DNA of 64,000 nt from an uncultured Methanobrevibacter sp. GTDB taxonomy: Archaea; Methanobacteriota; Methanobacteria; Methanobacteriales; Methanobacteriaceae. The translations under genes and the position numbers were made by a program. The notes under the pieces are model-generated. The model did not search any database. It saw only the letters and a list, made by a program, of their open reading frames with translations, and had not been told where the DNA came from. Location: assembly GCF_902784195.1 (NCBI RefSeq), contig NZ_CACZTX010000009.1, positions 124,001-188,000 on the forward strand. The letters run 5' to 3'. Shown here in pieces: positions 46,912 to 56,026 of the stretch (positions within the stretch are counted from its first letter, which is position 1; every line of letters starts with the position of its first letter).

Positions 46912-46985
46912 ATTTTAAAAAAAAAGCGTAGCTGTTTTATAAACAGCTAATAATATTTTATACATAACTTATATTTAAAGGTTCG
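46912..46985 (-). promoter_or_regulatory. Minus-strand promoter with early stem-loop
   Basis: Read on the minus strand, GAACCTTTAAATATAAG (about 46968-46984) is a good BRE/TATA. Shortly after the expected start, TAGCTGTTT and AAACAGCTA form a 9-bp stem followed by ACGC and a T-run, a terminator or attenuator shape. TCATA-TTCG-TATGA (46988-47001) lies just upstream of the promoter. The rest of the 46701-47175 spacer shows nothing. Confidence 0.4.
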
Positions 46986-47175
46986 TGTCATATTCGTATG
47001 ATATGAAACTATTTTTCAAATTCTAATAAAGAAGATAATTGGAAGTTAAGGGATTTGCATATAATTAAAAAAAATGATATTTTGTGTAATAAAATATAGA
47101 AAGAAATAAAAAAAGTAAAAAATGTAAAAAAATGAAAATGAAAAACTGAAAGAAATAAAAAAAGTAAAAAACTAA

Positions 47176-48330
47176 TCATTCATCTTTAGTAAATCCGTAC
47201 ACTTCTGTTTCAAAGGTTTTAGCAACTTCTGGCATTAAGCTTGCAATGTCAAGCTGTTGTGGGCATTCCTTCATGCATGCTTCACAGCCAGTGCAGTCAG
47301 AAGCAATACCTACCCCTTCCAAACAGGAATAGTTCCTATACGCATTACCAACTGCAGTGAATTCACCAACCTTTAAACCTTGAATCTTCTCGTTGTTATA
47401 CAAGTCAAACAATTTAGGAATCATGATATTTGAAGGACAAGAACTAATGCAGTAATTACACTTAGTACAAGGGATTGCAATGTTACTGTTAATAATTTCA
47501 GTAACGTCCTCAATGATCTTATGCTCTTCCTCATTAAGTGGCTTGTAGTCATCCATGAAACCGATGTTTTCTTCCATTTGCTCCAAGCTGCTTGCACCAG
47601 ACAATACCATGAACACACCATCGATTCCTGCTACATAACGCAATGCCCAAGAAACTGGAGATTCATCAGGATTATACTCTTTCAACTTTTTCTCTGCTTC
47701 TTCAGGAAGATCTGCCAAGAATCCGCCTTTCAATGGTTCCATAACAATTATTGGCAAACCATACTTATGAGCAACTTCAACACATTTTCTGGATTCCACA
47801 CCATCATTTTCCCAATCAAGGTAATTGATCTGCAATTGGACAAATTCCATTTCAGGATGTTCCTTCAATATATTGTCCAGGAATTCTGCATTTGCATGAG
47901 TGGAAAGACCTAACTTCTTGATTTTGCCTTCATCTTTCATCTTTTTACAGAAACCAAAGGTGTCAACATATTTCCATCCCGCTTCAGAAAAGCTGCTTAC
48001 ATTATGAATCATATAATAATCAAAGTAATCTACACCGCAACGTTCCAATTGTTCCTTGAAAATCGGTTCCACTTGAGACTCTTCAGTGATTAAGAAAGTC
48101 GGCATCTTGTCTGCAATTACAAATGAGTCTCTTGGATAACGTTCGACAACCGCTTTTCTTAAAGCGACTTCGCTTGCTCCATCATGATAAGCATAAGCGG
48201 TATCAAAGTAATTGAAACCATTTTCCATATAAACGTCAGCCATCTTCTTAACTTGTTCAAAATCTACACTTGAGAAATCATTTTCATCAAGCTGCGGCAA
48301 TCTCATCATTCCAAATCCCATATTCTTCAT
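47176..48330 (-). CDS. Aldo/keto reductase with C-terminal 2[4Fe-4S] ferredoxin-like domain
   Basis: The 384-residue protein joins an aldo/keto reductase barrel (about 1-290) to an Fe-S domain. The barrel starts KNMGFGMMRLPQLDEND, with catalytic-type residues in FDTAYAYHDG (Asp, Tyr), Lys in ADKMP and His in YMIHNVS. The tail has CTKCNYCISSCP and CTGCEACMKECP, two ferredoxin-type clusters. Such fused enzymes are common in anaerobes and probably exchange electrons with ferredoxin; the substrate is unknown. The ATG at 48330 follows AGGAGATTAAAT and is preferred to 48351. Confidence 0.92.
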   Translation of the reverse strand: MKNMGFGMMRLPQLDENDFSSVDFEQVKKMADVYMENGFNYFDTAYAYHDGASEVALRKAVVERYPRDSFVIADKMPTFLITEESQVEPIFKEQLERCGVDYFDYYMIHNVSSFSEAGWKYVDTFGFCKKMKDEGKIKKLGLSTHANAEFLDNILKEHPEMEFVQLQINYLDWENDGVESRKCVEVAHKYGLPIIVMEPLKGGFLADLPEEAEKKLKEYNPDESPVSWALRYVAGIDGVFMVLSGASSLEQMEENIGFMDDYKPLNEEEHKIIEDVTEIINSNIAIPCTKCNYCISSCPSNIMIPKLFDLYNNEKIQGLKVGEFTAVGNAYRNYSCLEGVGIASDCTGCEACMKECPQQLDIASLMPEVAKTFETEVYGFTKDE

Positions 48331-48419
48331 ATTTAATCTCCTAATGCACAATAATTAATTAAATAATTTATAAATTAGTTTAATAGTTTTATTAAATAAC
48401 AAAATTCTTTTAAAAATCA

Positions 48420-48767
48420 TTAATCTTTATACAACATCTGTTTATTGTATTCCTTTTCCAATTCCAATTGTCTGATTTTCCTATCGTATTGAGCAGCCTC
48501 TTCCTCTTTAAATTCAATCAAGCCACTGATAAGAATATCAATCTTCTTTTGACAATCTCTCATTGCCTTTTCCTTTTGAATCTTCAAGGATTCAATTTCA
48601 TTGTCTATTTCCAAAAGTCTCAATTCACTCATGGGGTAATAGCTAAATCCTAAAGCTTCATCAAGGGCATGGTCCAAAAGATCCTGCAATTTCAATCCCT
48701 TTGATTTGGCAAGGTCTTTTTTCTGCTTATTTATCTTCACACTAGTTGTCTCATTAAAACAACCCAT
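48420..48767 (-). CDS. Hypothetical protein: RHH-like N-terminus and coiled coil
   Basis: I do not recognise a named family. Residues 5-40 (TSVKINKQKKDLAKSKG then KLQDLLDHALDEAL) read like a ribbon-helix-helix DNA-binding unit, and residues 50-112 form a long charged coiled coil. AGGTGATAATT supports the ATG at 48767. It lies upstream of the aldo/keto reductase on the same strand with a 90-bp gap, so cotranscription and regulation of that gene are possible. No toxin-like partner is visible. Confidence 0.65.
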   Translation of the reverse strand: MGCFNETTSVKINKQKKDLAKSKGLKLQDLLDHALDEALGFSYYPMSELRLLEIDNEIESLKIQKEKAMRDCQKKIDILISGLIEFKEEEAAQYDRKIRQLELEKEYNKQMLYKD

Positions 48768-49113
48768 AATTATCACCTAAAGATAATGCTAAAATCATTA
48801 TATTTCAAAAATACTTCAATAATATGAATATAATATATAATCTAAAATTTTATATATATAAAATTAATGTTAAAGGACAATATATATAATTCTTAAAAAA
48901 TGATTTAAGGATAAGATAATCTTAAAAACAATAAAAATTAAATATTTACTCAAAAGAGAAAAACAATTTAAAGTAATAAAACAATAAAATAAATATTGAA
49001 AATTCGATACGAAAAAACCATCTATTTAAATAAAATAACGATTGATAAAACTTAAAGCACACACAACAAATAGTAAAATTATCAATGATAAAACTAATTT
49101 AATAAAAGATACT
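48768..49113. other. Divergent spacer, promoter signals only
   Basis: The 346-bp spacer between the minus-strand coiled-coil gene and trm5b is almost pure A/T. TTCGATACGAA (49003-49013) and CTATTTAAATAAA (49022-49034) probably form the trm5b promoter. I see no gene or RNA. Confidence 0.45.
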
Positions 49114-50223
49114 ATGTTAACACTAAAAATTCCAGTGCAGAATATAGAGGCGACAAGGCAAATTGTGCTAAATCATAAGATTATTGACTTTGACTATAAG
49201 ATTAAAGTCGAAAATGGTTTCGGATATATTCCCATTAAAGAAGGGACAGATGAAGATGTGCTTTCAAAAGTGATGGAAGAGTGCAAGGAAGAAATCATTA
49301 AGCAAAATGAGAATTATACAATTGAAATCATGGATTTAAGCCAAGATGATAACCTCGAAACTGTAAAGAGATTTCCAAGAAGCATAACAGAACTTCTTAA
49401 AGACAAATTAAGTGAAGAGGAAATTGAAGAGCTTAAAAAATCCTTTGACATCATTGGAGATGTTGTCATTGTAGAGATTCCAGAAGACCTTGAAGCCCAT
49501 AAAAAGGAAATAGGTCAAGCAACCCTTCAATTCACTAAACGAAAAACAGTTTACATGAAAAAAAGTGCTGTTAAAGGTGTTACAAGAGTTAGGGAACTTG
49601 AACTTATCGCTGGAGAGGACAATCCTATCACAATCCATAAGGAACATGGCACAAGATTGAAATTAGATGTCAAAAACGTTTACTTCTCACCAAGACTTGC
49701 TACTGAAAGGAAAAGAGTTCAAGAAGCAACAAATGAGGGAGAAGAGATTCTTGACATGTTTGCAGGAATCGGTCCGTTTCCAATTGTAATAGCTCATGAA
49801 AAGAATGTGAATATCACTGCAGTGGACATTAATGAATATGCAATCAAATACTTAAATGAGAATATCAAGTTAAACAAGTTAGCTCCTAATGCCCATATAA
49901 CTGCAATTTGCGGTGATACAAATGAAGTTGCATTAAATGAATTGAAAGGCAAAAAATTCGATAGGCTTATCATGAATCTTCCAGGATTAGCACCGGAATT
50001 CCTTGATTTAGCTGTTTCATTATGCAAGGATGGTGGAGTAATTCACTACTACGAATTTTCAGACGGATTTTCACAAGGAATAGAAAGAGCACAAATAGCT
50101 TGTGAGAAGCAAAATAAAGAAGTTGAGATACTCAATACACGTAAAGTTAAATCTTCAAGCCCTGGAATGTGGCATGTAGCTATTGATTGTAAAGTAACAG
50201 AAAAAAAAATAAAAAAAGATTAA
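49114..50223 (+). CDS. trm5b: Trm5-type tRNA (guanine37-N1)-methyltransferase
   Basis: The protein methylates G37 next to the anticodon, which prevents frameshifting, and in archaea also feeds wyosine synthesis. An N-terminal D1 domain (MLTLKIPVQNIEATRQI) is followed by the SAM domain with DMFAGIGPFPIVIA, VDINEYAIKYLNENI and the catalytic MNLPGLAPEFL (NPPG-like loop). The frame opens at TTG 49042, but the ATG at 49114 matches the family start and gives 369 residues. No clear ribosome site is seen, so a leaderless or short-leader transcript is possible. Confidence 0.9.
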   Translation: MLTLKIPVQNIEATRQIVLNHKIIDFDYKIKVENGFGYIPIKEGTDEDVLSKVMEECKEEIIKQNENYTIEIMDLSQDDNLETVKRFPRSITELLKDKLSEEEIEELKKSFDIIGDVVIVEIPEDLEAHKKEIGQATLQFTKRKTVYMKKSAVKGVTRVRELELIAGEDNPITIHKEHGTRLKLDVKNVYFSPRLATERKRVQEATNEGEEILDMFAGIGPFPIVIAHEKNVNITAVDINEYAIKYLNENIKLNKLAPNAHITAICGDTNEVALNELKGKKFDRLIMNLPGLAPEFLDLAVSLCKDGGVIHYYEFSDGFSQGIERAQIACEKQNKEVEILNTRKVKSSSPGMWHVAIDCKVTEKKIKKD

Positions 50224-50260
50224 AAAAAATAATTAAAAAAATTATTTAAATAAAAAAATA

Positions 50261-50579
50261 TTATTTTTGAGGAACTACAGTATAAAACACCAAATCCTCA
50301 TCACCAACATTTATTATGGAGTGAGTGGATCCCTTTGGACAAACATGACAAGTTCCAGCTTTTAAAATCTCTTCAAAATCATCACATATTGCAATCCCTT
50401 CACCAGATTATATCATCATTTGTTTCCTGAAGATGATGCCCAATTGATGATTTAGGTGGAATAACAGTTTTAATAAATCTTCCACAATCATTCACATCCA
50501 TTTTTGCAATTATCTTTCCTTCCCCACCATTCATATTTGGAATTGTGATTTCTGAAAGTTCATTAAAATCAATTAACAT
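50261..50579 (-). pseudogene. Cupin-domain protein broken by a small deletion
   Basis: From an ATG at 50579, after GGTGATGAA, the frame encodes LIDFNELSEITIPNMNGGEGKI and the cupin motif-1 region SSIGHHLQETNDDI, then meets a TGA. The continuation GEGIAICDDFEEIL, then STHSIINVGDEDLVFYTVVP, lies in another frame to a stop at 50261. Intact cupins have a few more residues (of the type YVLSGEG) between these parts, so a short deletion that changes frame has removed the centre of the barrel. It follows mtnA on the same strand by 22 bp. Confidence 0.75.
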
Positions 50580-50601
50580 TTCATCACCAATTTAAAGAAT
50601 A

Positions 50602-51561
50602 TTAGAAAAGATCCTTAAAGTCCTTTTCTAAATTGTTTAAATCAATTACTCCTTTTTCTGTAATGATTCCAGTGATTAAGTCTTTAGGAACTATATCAAA
50701 AGCAGGGTTGATTACTTCAGTTCCTTCTGGACAGATTCTTGCTCCACCATAGTAAATCACTTCATTTGGATCTCTTTCTTCAATAACTGTATCAAAGATG
50801 GAAATCTCCTTATCAAAGGTACTGAAAGGAGCGGCTATATAAAATGGAATGTCAAATCTTTTAGCTGCAAGAGCGACCATAAATGAACCAATCTTGTTTG
50901 CAATACCGTCATAAGCCACTCTGTCTGCACCGATTACAACCTTATCAATCTTTCCTATTGACATGAGATATCCGCTTGCCACATCTGGAATAAGTTTTAC
51001 AGGAATTCCTTCCTGTTGCATTTCCCAAACGCTTAAGCTTGCACCTTGTCCTCTTGGACGGGTTTCATCACAGATGACTTGAATATCCTTTCCTTGATTG
51101 AATGCAGAACGGAAAACACCTAATGCAGTACCATAATCTACACAGGCAAGTGCTCCTGCATTACAATGGGTTAAGACTGTATCTCCATCATCAATAAGCT
51201 CAGCCCCATATTCACCAATAGCTAAGTTAGTGTTTATGTCTTCTCCAGCCATTGCCATTGCTTCATTAAGCATATTGTCAGCCTTCATGACCCTGTCAAC
51301 TGCCCACATAAGATTGACTGCAGTAGGTCTTGCATTTTTCATCTCTACAGCAACCTTTTCCATGTCTTCACCTGCAATCTGAGCAAGAGCCATACCGAAA
51401 GCAGCTGAAACACCTATTGCAGGAGCTCCACGAACAACCATGGTCTTGATTGCATCTATAACTTCCTGATAAGTGCAGCAATAGACATAAGTCAATTCAT
51501 CCGGCAATTTGGTTTGATCTATAAGCTTTAATTTGTTGTCTTCCCATTCTAAAGTTCTCAT
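50602..51561 (-). CDS. mtnA: S-methyl-5-thioribose-1-phosphate isomerase (MtnA, aIF2B-like)
   Basis: The 319-residue protein opens ALD-like with RTLEWEDNKLKLIDQTKLP, followed by VVRGAPAIGVSAAFG, HCNAGALACVDYGTALG with the catalytic Cys, and GADRVAYDGIANKIGS. It isomerises methylthioribose 1-phosphate to the ribulose form in recycling of methylthioadenosine, and in methanogens also of 5'-deoxyadenosine. The start at 51561 follows GTGATTATT. A ribose-1,5-bisphosphate isomerase is the main alternative, less likely given the N-terminal domain. Confidence 0.9.
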   Translation of the reverse strand: MRTLEWEDNKLKLIDQTKLPDELTYVYCCTYQEVIDAIKTMVVRGAPAIGVSAAFGMALAQIAGEDMEKVAVEMKNARPTAVNLMWAVDRVMKADNMLNEAMAMAGEDINTNLAIGEYGAELIDDGDTVLTHCNAGALACVDYGTALGVFRSAFNQGKDIQVICDETRPRGQGASLSVWEMQQEGIPVKLIPDVASGYLMSIGKIDKVVIGADRVAYDGIANKIGSFMVALAAKRFDIPFYIAAPFSTFDKEISIFDTVIEERDPNEVIYYGGARICPEGTEVINPAFDIVPKDLITGIITEKGVIDLNNLEKDFKDLF

Positions 51562-51796
51562 AATAATCACATGAAAAATATTAATAATAAAAATAATCGA
51601 TTAATGAAATAAAAATTGTTAAAATACAATAAAATATTGGTCTTTTTAAAATAAATAGATTATTATAAAAAGTTTCATAGAAGAAATAGTTAAAAAACTT
51701 AAAAAATAAGTAAAAAAAATAAAATTAGTAAAAAAATTTAATTAGTTAAAAAAGAAATAGGGAATACAATAATCCCATTAAAATAAATATAATCGC

Positions 51797-52687
51797 TTAG
51801 AAGTGAGACTGAGGGGCATTTCCTAAGTGATGATCTTCATGTTTCTTACCAGGAATTCCATAAGCGTCTGCTCTACATTGAGTGCATGCTCTGAAAACTG
51901 GAAGATACTCTTCAACATCACTACGTGCCTTTTCAATCTCTCCACATCCCGGTCTTGGATAATCAGCCATCTTGTTTAATGGAATGAGTGGGAGAACATT
52001 CACTAAGTCTGCACCGCATTCTTTTACTGTTTTAGCGATTTCCACAATATGCTCATCATTCAATCCAGGAATAAGAACAATGTTGACTTTTACAACTACA
52101 CCGAGATCAGTGATTTTCTTGATTCCTTCCAATTGGTTTCTAGAGAGAATTTCAGCTGCTTCAAGTCCTTTGTATGCTTTGCCTTCATAGACGATGAATC
52201 CATTGATTTCCTTTAGGATTTCAGGATCCACTGCATTCACTGTAACAGTTACTGTATTTACGCCAAGCTCTGCAATTCTTTCAGCATATTTTGGAAGCAA
52301 AAGACCATTTGTACTCATACATTTGATTAAATCCGGCTTAACCTCATTGATTTTTTCAAAGAACTCAAATGTAGCCTCGTTAGCTAATGAATCTCCAGGA
52401 CCTGCAACACCTACAACAGTGATTGCACTGTCTTTAGTTACATTCAATACATGTTCCACTGCAGCATCTGCATCCATAATGGAACCTGCAACTCCTGGTC
52501 TGTCCTCTTCAGTATTAATTGATCTTATACAGAAATTACATCCAATATTACATTTAGGAGCGATTGGTACGTGAACTCTTCCTACCTTATCATGCAATTT
52601 TTCATTATAGCATGGATGCACTTTTGTAATGTGTGCAAATTTTGCACCTTTATGACTTCCTCCACAAGTTAAATCTTTTTTAGTCAT
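51797..52687 (-). CDS. nifB: NifB-type radical SAM FeMo-cofactor precursor synthase
   Basis: The 296-residue protein has the radical SAM motif CNIGCNFC (Cys47, 51, 54 region) and NifB-specific HPCYNEKLHDKVGRVHVPIAP, PRPGCGEIEKA and a C-terminal CTQCRADAYG segment. It lacks the NifX-like C-terminal domain of bacterial NifB, as usual in methanogens. NifB makes the 8Fe-9S-C core of the nitrogenase cofactor. No nif structural genes lie in the window, so it may be a stand-alone copy. GGTAATACT precedes the ATG. Confidence 0.93.
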   Translation of the reverse strand: MTKKDLTCGGSHKGAKFAHITKVHPCYNEKLHDKVGRVHVPIAPKCNIGCNFCIRSINTEEDRPGVAGSIMDADAAVEHVLNVTKDSAITVVGVAGPGDSLANEATFEFFEKINEVKPDLIKCMSTNGLLLPKYAERIAELGVNTVTVTVNAVDPEILKEINGFIVYEGKAYKGLEAAEILSRNQLEGIKKITDLGVVVKVNIVLIPGLNDEHIVEIAKTVKECGADLVNVLPLIPLNKMADYPRPGCGEIEKARSDVEEYLPVFRACTQCRADAYGIPGKKHEDHHLGNAPQSHF

Positions 52688-53077
52688 AGTATTACCTCAA
52701 CACAATATTTTAATTATTATAATCATTTTAATTAATTTATTCTTTAATTAACTTATCATTAAATTAATAGTCATTCAATTAACTTAATTTTTTCTCCAAT
52801 TTTAATTTAATCCCACTACAATTTACAAAATTTATTCATTATATTCATTCATTTACGCTTAAACTTATAACTATTGTTATTAACAATATAGTATTTAAAG
52901 CTTCCTATTTGTTTCTAACATATACGAACAAACTATTGAAAATTACGAACCGTTTTAAAAAATTAATGAAAAATTGGACAAAAAATTAAAACAACCCTAT
53001 AAAAAATGAAAATTTAATGATTTAAAAAAATAAATGGATTAAATCTAAAAAGATTTAATCAATCATATGAATTAAAT
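52688..53077 (-). promoter_or_regulatory. nifB promoter region with dyad between TATA and start
   Basis: On the minus strand AAGCTTTAAATAC (about 52891-52903) is a BRE/TATA. Its expected start point lies within the perfect dyad TATTGTT-ATT-AACAATA (52872-52888), the usual place for an archaeal repressor site. TACGAAC occurs at 52923 and 52944, 21 bp apart, upstream of the BRE. About 180 bp of leader would precede nifB. Nothing else is seen. Confidence 0.5.
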
Positions 53078-53644
53078 TTAATCCCATGTCTTAGGAGTGT
53101 TCAATTCAACAATATATCCTTCAGCCTTTTCAACCCATTCATCCTTAATGAGCTCATCAGTAGCTATAACAGAAACGATATCATCACGGGAAATGTCCTT
53201 CATTATCTTGAATCCTTCAGGAACTATTCTGAATATTGCATCATAGATTCTTCGCTTAAGGTTCTCATGAGGGTCATCCACTACCAAATCAGACACTTCA
53301 TGCTCTCCTTTCATGTGAATGACATATCTGCTTGGCTGATGGACATTTTCTCTACCATTAGTATTCCAAAGGGTTTTTAAGATGTTTGGAAGATAATTTT
53401 CATCATCTATCAAGACAACTGTTGTATCATCTTCCGCTTCATAATTTACTTTAGCGACTTCCTTTAAGGTAATGTGCTTGGAAGTCTTTCTCATCTTTAT
53501 AGCAATGATGAAGCATACCTCATCCGGATTGACATAAGCGCGCATGTCATCAATGGAAGGAGGTAAGACCAAATCCTGCAAGATTTGTCTGATGATCATA
53601 TCGTAGACTTTTGCTCCTTCAGGGTCATTTGATTCAATATACAT
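53078..53644 (-). CDS. mmp17: Methanogenesis marker protein 17
   Basis: The 188-residue protein matches the methanogen-only marker 17 (DUF2102) family, starting YIESNDPEGAKVYDMIIRQILQDL and containing SRYVIHMKGEHEVSDLVVDDPHENLKRRIYDA. Family members have been reported as part of the ATP-driven complex that activates methyl-coenzyme M reductase. It is the last gene of the mmp3-mmp6-mmp5-mmp15-mmp17 run and lies 81 bp after mmp15. A GAGTGATTAT site precedes the ATG. Confidence 0.92.
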   Translation of the reverse strand: MYIESNDPEGAKVYDMIIRQILQDLVLPPSIDDMRAYVNPDEVCFIIAIKMRKTSKHITLKEVAKVNYEAEDDTTVVLIDDENYLPNILKTLWNTNGRENVHQPSRYVIHMKGEHEVSDLVVDDPHENLKRRIYDAIFRIVPEGFKIMKDISRDDIVSVIATDELIKDEWVEKAEGYIVELNTPKTWD

Positions 53645-53725
53645 ATAATCACTCTACTTAAAATAATAAATAAAAATGAAAAGGGGATAAAAATATTTTA
53701 AAATTTAAATCCAATCACAAATTAT

Positions 53726-54961
53726 TTATTCATGCCTATTTCCCATACCAGATACAAGCAATGCTGCACCTACTGCACCAATATGCTGTGAGTATTCTGG
53801 CACGATAACTTCAATTCCACCTAAAGTTTCACTTACCGCTTCAACAAGTCCTGAAATCAAACTGGTTCCACCTACTTGGATTAAAGGTTCACGAATGTCA
53901 ATTTCCTGCAATTGCTGTTCATAAACTTGTTCAGATACGGAGTGACATGCAGCAGCTGCTACATCTGCCTTAGATCCTCCAGCAGCAAGAGTGGTAACCA
54001 AGTCTTGAATACCGAATACAATACAGTAGGAGTTAAGCATAGCTTTTCTCCAGTCCCCTTGCACTGCAAGTGGACCAAGCTCTGTAATGTCCACATCCAA
54101 TCTTCTTGAAGTCATGTCCAAGAATCTACCAGATGCACCTGCACAGATACCACCCATGGTGAAGTTGTCCGGAATACCATTGTTTACGGTAATTACCTTG
54201 TTGTCCATACCACCGATATCGAGTACGGTAGCTTCACCTTTTTGACAATCAGCCAAGTATACTGCACCTTTTGCGTTTACAGACAATTCCTCTTGGATAA
54301 GTTCAGCTCCAAATTCCTGACCCATAGTGAATCTACCGTAACCGGTAGTTCCTATACCATCAACATCATCCCATTTGTAGCCAGTTCCTTCAAATGCCTC
54401 TGCAGCTGCAGTTTGAGCAGATGCAATGATGTCTTTTGTGGAAGTCCAACCGGTTCCGATAACCTTGTTGTTTTCCATAAGAACAGCTTTTGTAGTTGTT
54501 GAACCTGAGTCAAGTCCAAGGGTAAGTCCTTCTTGCTTTTCACGTGCAAGAATGCTTCTACGTGTAACAGTGGTGGCCAATGCTTCCATACGGATGAATA
54601 ATTCATCTGCTTTTGTCCTTTCAGTGAAGGAATATGTTACTACCGGAATACGTGTATTGTTCTGGATGAAACGTCTTACTTCGTTTCTGACCAATGCACC
54701 TTCTGCACATCTGAAACAGGTAGCAATGAATACTGCATCAGGCTTGCACTTTCCTTCTACAATAGACATGGCTCTTGCAATCATAAGCTTTAAGCTTGAA
54801 CTTTGAGCAGAGAAACCGAATTTTTCATAAGCTTCATTTATGTAATCCAAATCAATTTCAGGAAGAATAATTTCAGCTCCAAATTTTAAAGCTGCCTTTT
54901 CGATTTCCTTTTGGATACCACTGTATTCAGTACCACAGGAAACCAATGCAATCTGTACCAT
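53726..54961 (-). CDS. mmp15: Methanogenesis marker protein 15 (activator-type ATPase)
   Basis: The 411-residue protein combines an N-terminal region ([19 protein letters not shown]) with a BadF/BcrA/HgdC-type ASKHA ATPase domain: [27 protein letters not shown] and [13 protein letters not shown], whose cysteine would ligate a bridging 4Fe-4S cluster in relatives. Such ATPases drive low-potential electron transfer, fitting a role in reducing the F430 nickel of MCR. The ATG at 54961, after AAAGGAGGAAAATA, is the start; the stop of mmp5 is one base away, so the two are translationally coupled. Confidence 0.93.
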   Translation of the reverse strand: MVQIALVSCGTEYSGIQKEIEKAALKFGAEIILPEIDLDYINEAYEKFGFSAQSSSLKLMIARAMSIVEGKCKPDAVFIATCFRCAEGALVRNEVRRFIQNNTRIPVVTYSFTERTKADELFIRMEALATTVTRRSILAREKQEGLTLGLDSGSTTTKAVLMENNKVIGTGWTSTKDIIASAQTAAAEAFEGTGYKWDDVDGIGTTGYGRFTMGQEFGAELIQEELSVNAKGAVYLADCQKGEATVLDIGGMDNKVITVNNGIPDNFTMGGICAGASGRFLDMTSRRLDVDITELGPLAVQGDWRKAMLNSYCIVFGIQDLVTTLAAGGSKADVAAAACHSVSEQVYEQQLQEIDIREPLIQVGGTSLISGLVEAVSETLGGIEVIVPEYSQHIGAVGAALLVSGMGNRHE

Positions 54962-54962
54962 A

Positions 54963-55469
54963 TTATTTTCCTCCTTTATTTGCAATAGGTTCACCTAAAA
55001 CATCACTTTCTCCTTCCAAGTCTCCCCCGCCTCCAGGCAAGGAATCAAGGAATTCCATGATTTGATTTACCATTAGTCTTGTTCCATCCTCATCATCAGG
55101 GTATGTGACTTCCAAGACAGGTATGTCTTTTTTACGTAAACAGAAAATTGATAATTCGTTTGTTCTTGCACATCCTACACAACCAAAACCAAATGGAGCT
55201 CCATCAACAATGATTGCTGCTTCTGCTGCATCTATAAGAGGTCCAATAATGGACATTCTTCCTCTGACCCCTGAAGGCACTTCAATAGCTGCATATTTCA
55301 ATCCATTAATCGGATCTTCTTCTGTAATGTTCATTGGAGGAGAATCAATCTCCGGATCTTTAATCTTTTGTCTTATTTGTTTTTGAAGAGCTAAAGGAGT
55401 GTGGCCTTTTCTCTCAATCAAGTCAGCTAGAACCAATGAATTTGGTGGATAAATAGCTACTTTTACCAT
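54963..55469 (-). CDS. mmp5: Methanogenesis marker protein 5
   Basis: The 168-residue protein matches the marker 5 family: [26 protein letters not shown] at the start, IPSG-type [25 protein letters not shown], and the conserved [14 protein letters not shown] with two cysteines. Biochemical function is unassigned; its fixed place among MCR-activation genes suggests the same process. Its last codons contain the AAAGGAGG ribosome site of mmp15. The C-terminus is glycine-rich. GAGGATGATATT precedes the ATG. Confidence 0.93.
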   Translation of the reverse strand: MVKVAIYPPNSLVLADLIERKGHTPLALQKQIRQKIKDPEIDSPPMNITEEDPINGLKYAAIEVPSGVRGRMSIIGPLIDAAEAAIIVDGAPFGFGCVGCARTNELSIFCLRKKDIPVLEVTYPDDEDGTRLMVNQIMEFLDSLPGGGGDLEGESDVLGEPIANKGGK

Positions 55470-55532
55470 AATATCATCCTCTTAATATAATCAAGAAAAC
55501 TTTTTGCAAACAATCCCATTTAAAAAGTTTTC

Positions 55533-56015
55533 TTATTGTTTATCATCCTCTTTTTTATTTTCTTCTTCTTGTAAAATCTCTTTGAAGTAATCAACAGAAA
55601 CAGGTTCCTTTTTCTCAATTACAACTTCCTTAGGATTCTTTAAAGCTTCTCCAACATAATCAAGAATCTTAAATTCCTTTTCCATTTGGTGGAAACCTTC
55701 TCTTGGTCCGTATCTGTGACCTCTGCATCTTCTTGGGTCACCAGGAGCAAAACCTCTTTCCTTTGTAAAAATTCCATAAGGGTCTAATTTACGGAGTTCA
55801 CGAATAGCTTCTCTCACATATTCATCTTTTCCACTAATCATAGCCCCATAACAAGTCCATTTGATTGTAATAGGCAAATTCAACATATGGAGGAAGTTCA
55901 CTACCTCACTTTCACTTACATTTGCCTTTGAACTTAAAATGATCATCCTTGTTGAAACTTCTGGATCCATATCCTCTTTACCTAAATCTGGAGTTATACA
56001 TAAATTTGCAGGCAT
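55533..56015 (-). CDS. mmp6: Methanogenesis marker protein 6
   Basis: The 160-residue protein matches marker 6: [35 protein letters not shown] and [38 protein letters not shown] are typical. The C-terminus is a charged, disordered tail. The ATG at 56015 is preferred over 56021 because GGAGGA lies directly against the latter. It begins 11 bp after mmp3, so the genes form one operon. Its molecular role is unknown. Confidence 0.92.
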   Translation of the reverse strand: MPANLCITPDLGKEDMDPEVSTRMIILSSKANVSESEVVNFLHMLNLPITIKWTCYGAMISGKDEYVREAIRELRKLDPYGIFTKERGFAPGDPRRCRGHRYGPREGFHQMEKEFKILDYVGEALKNPKEVVIEKKEPVSVDYFKEILQEEENKKEDDKQ

Positions 56016-56026
56016 AATCATTCCTC

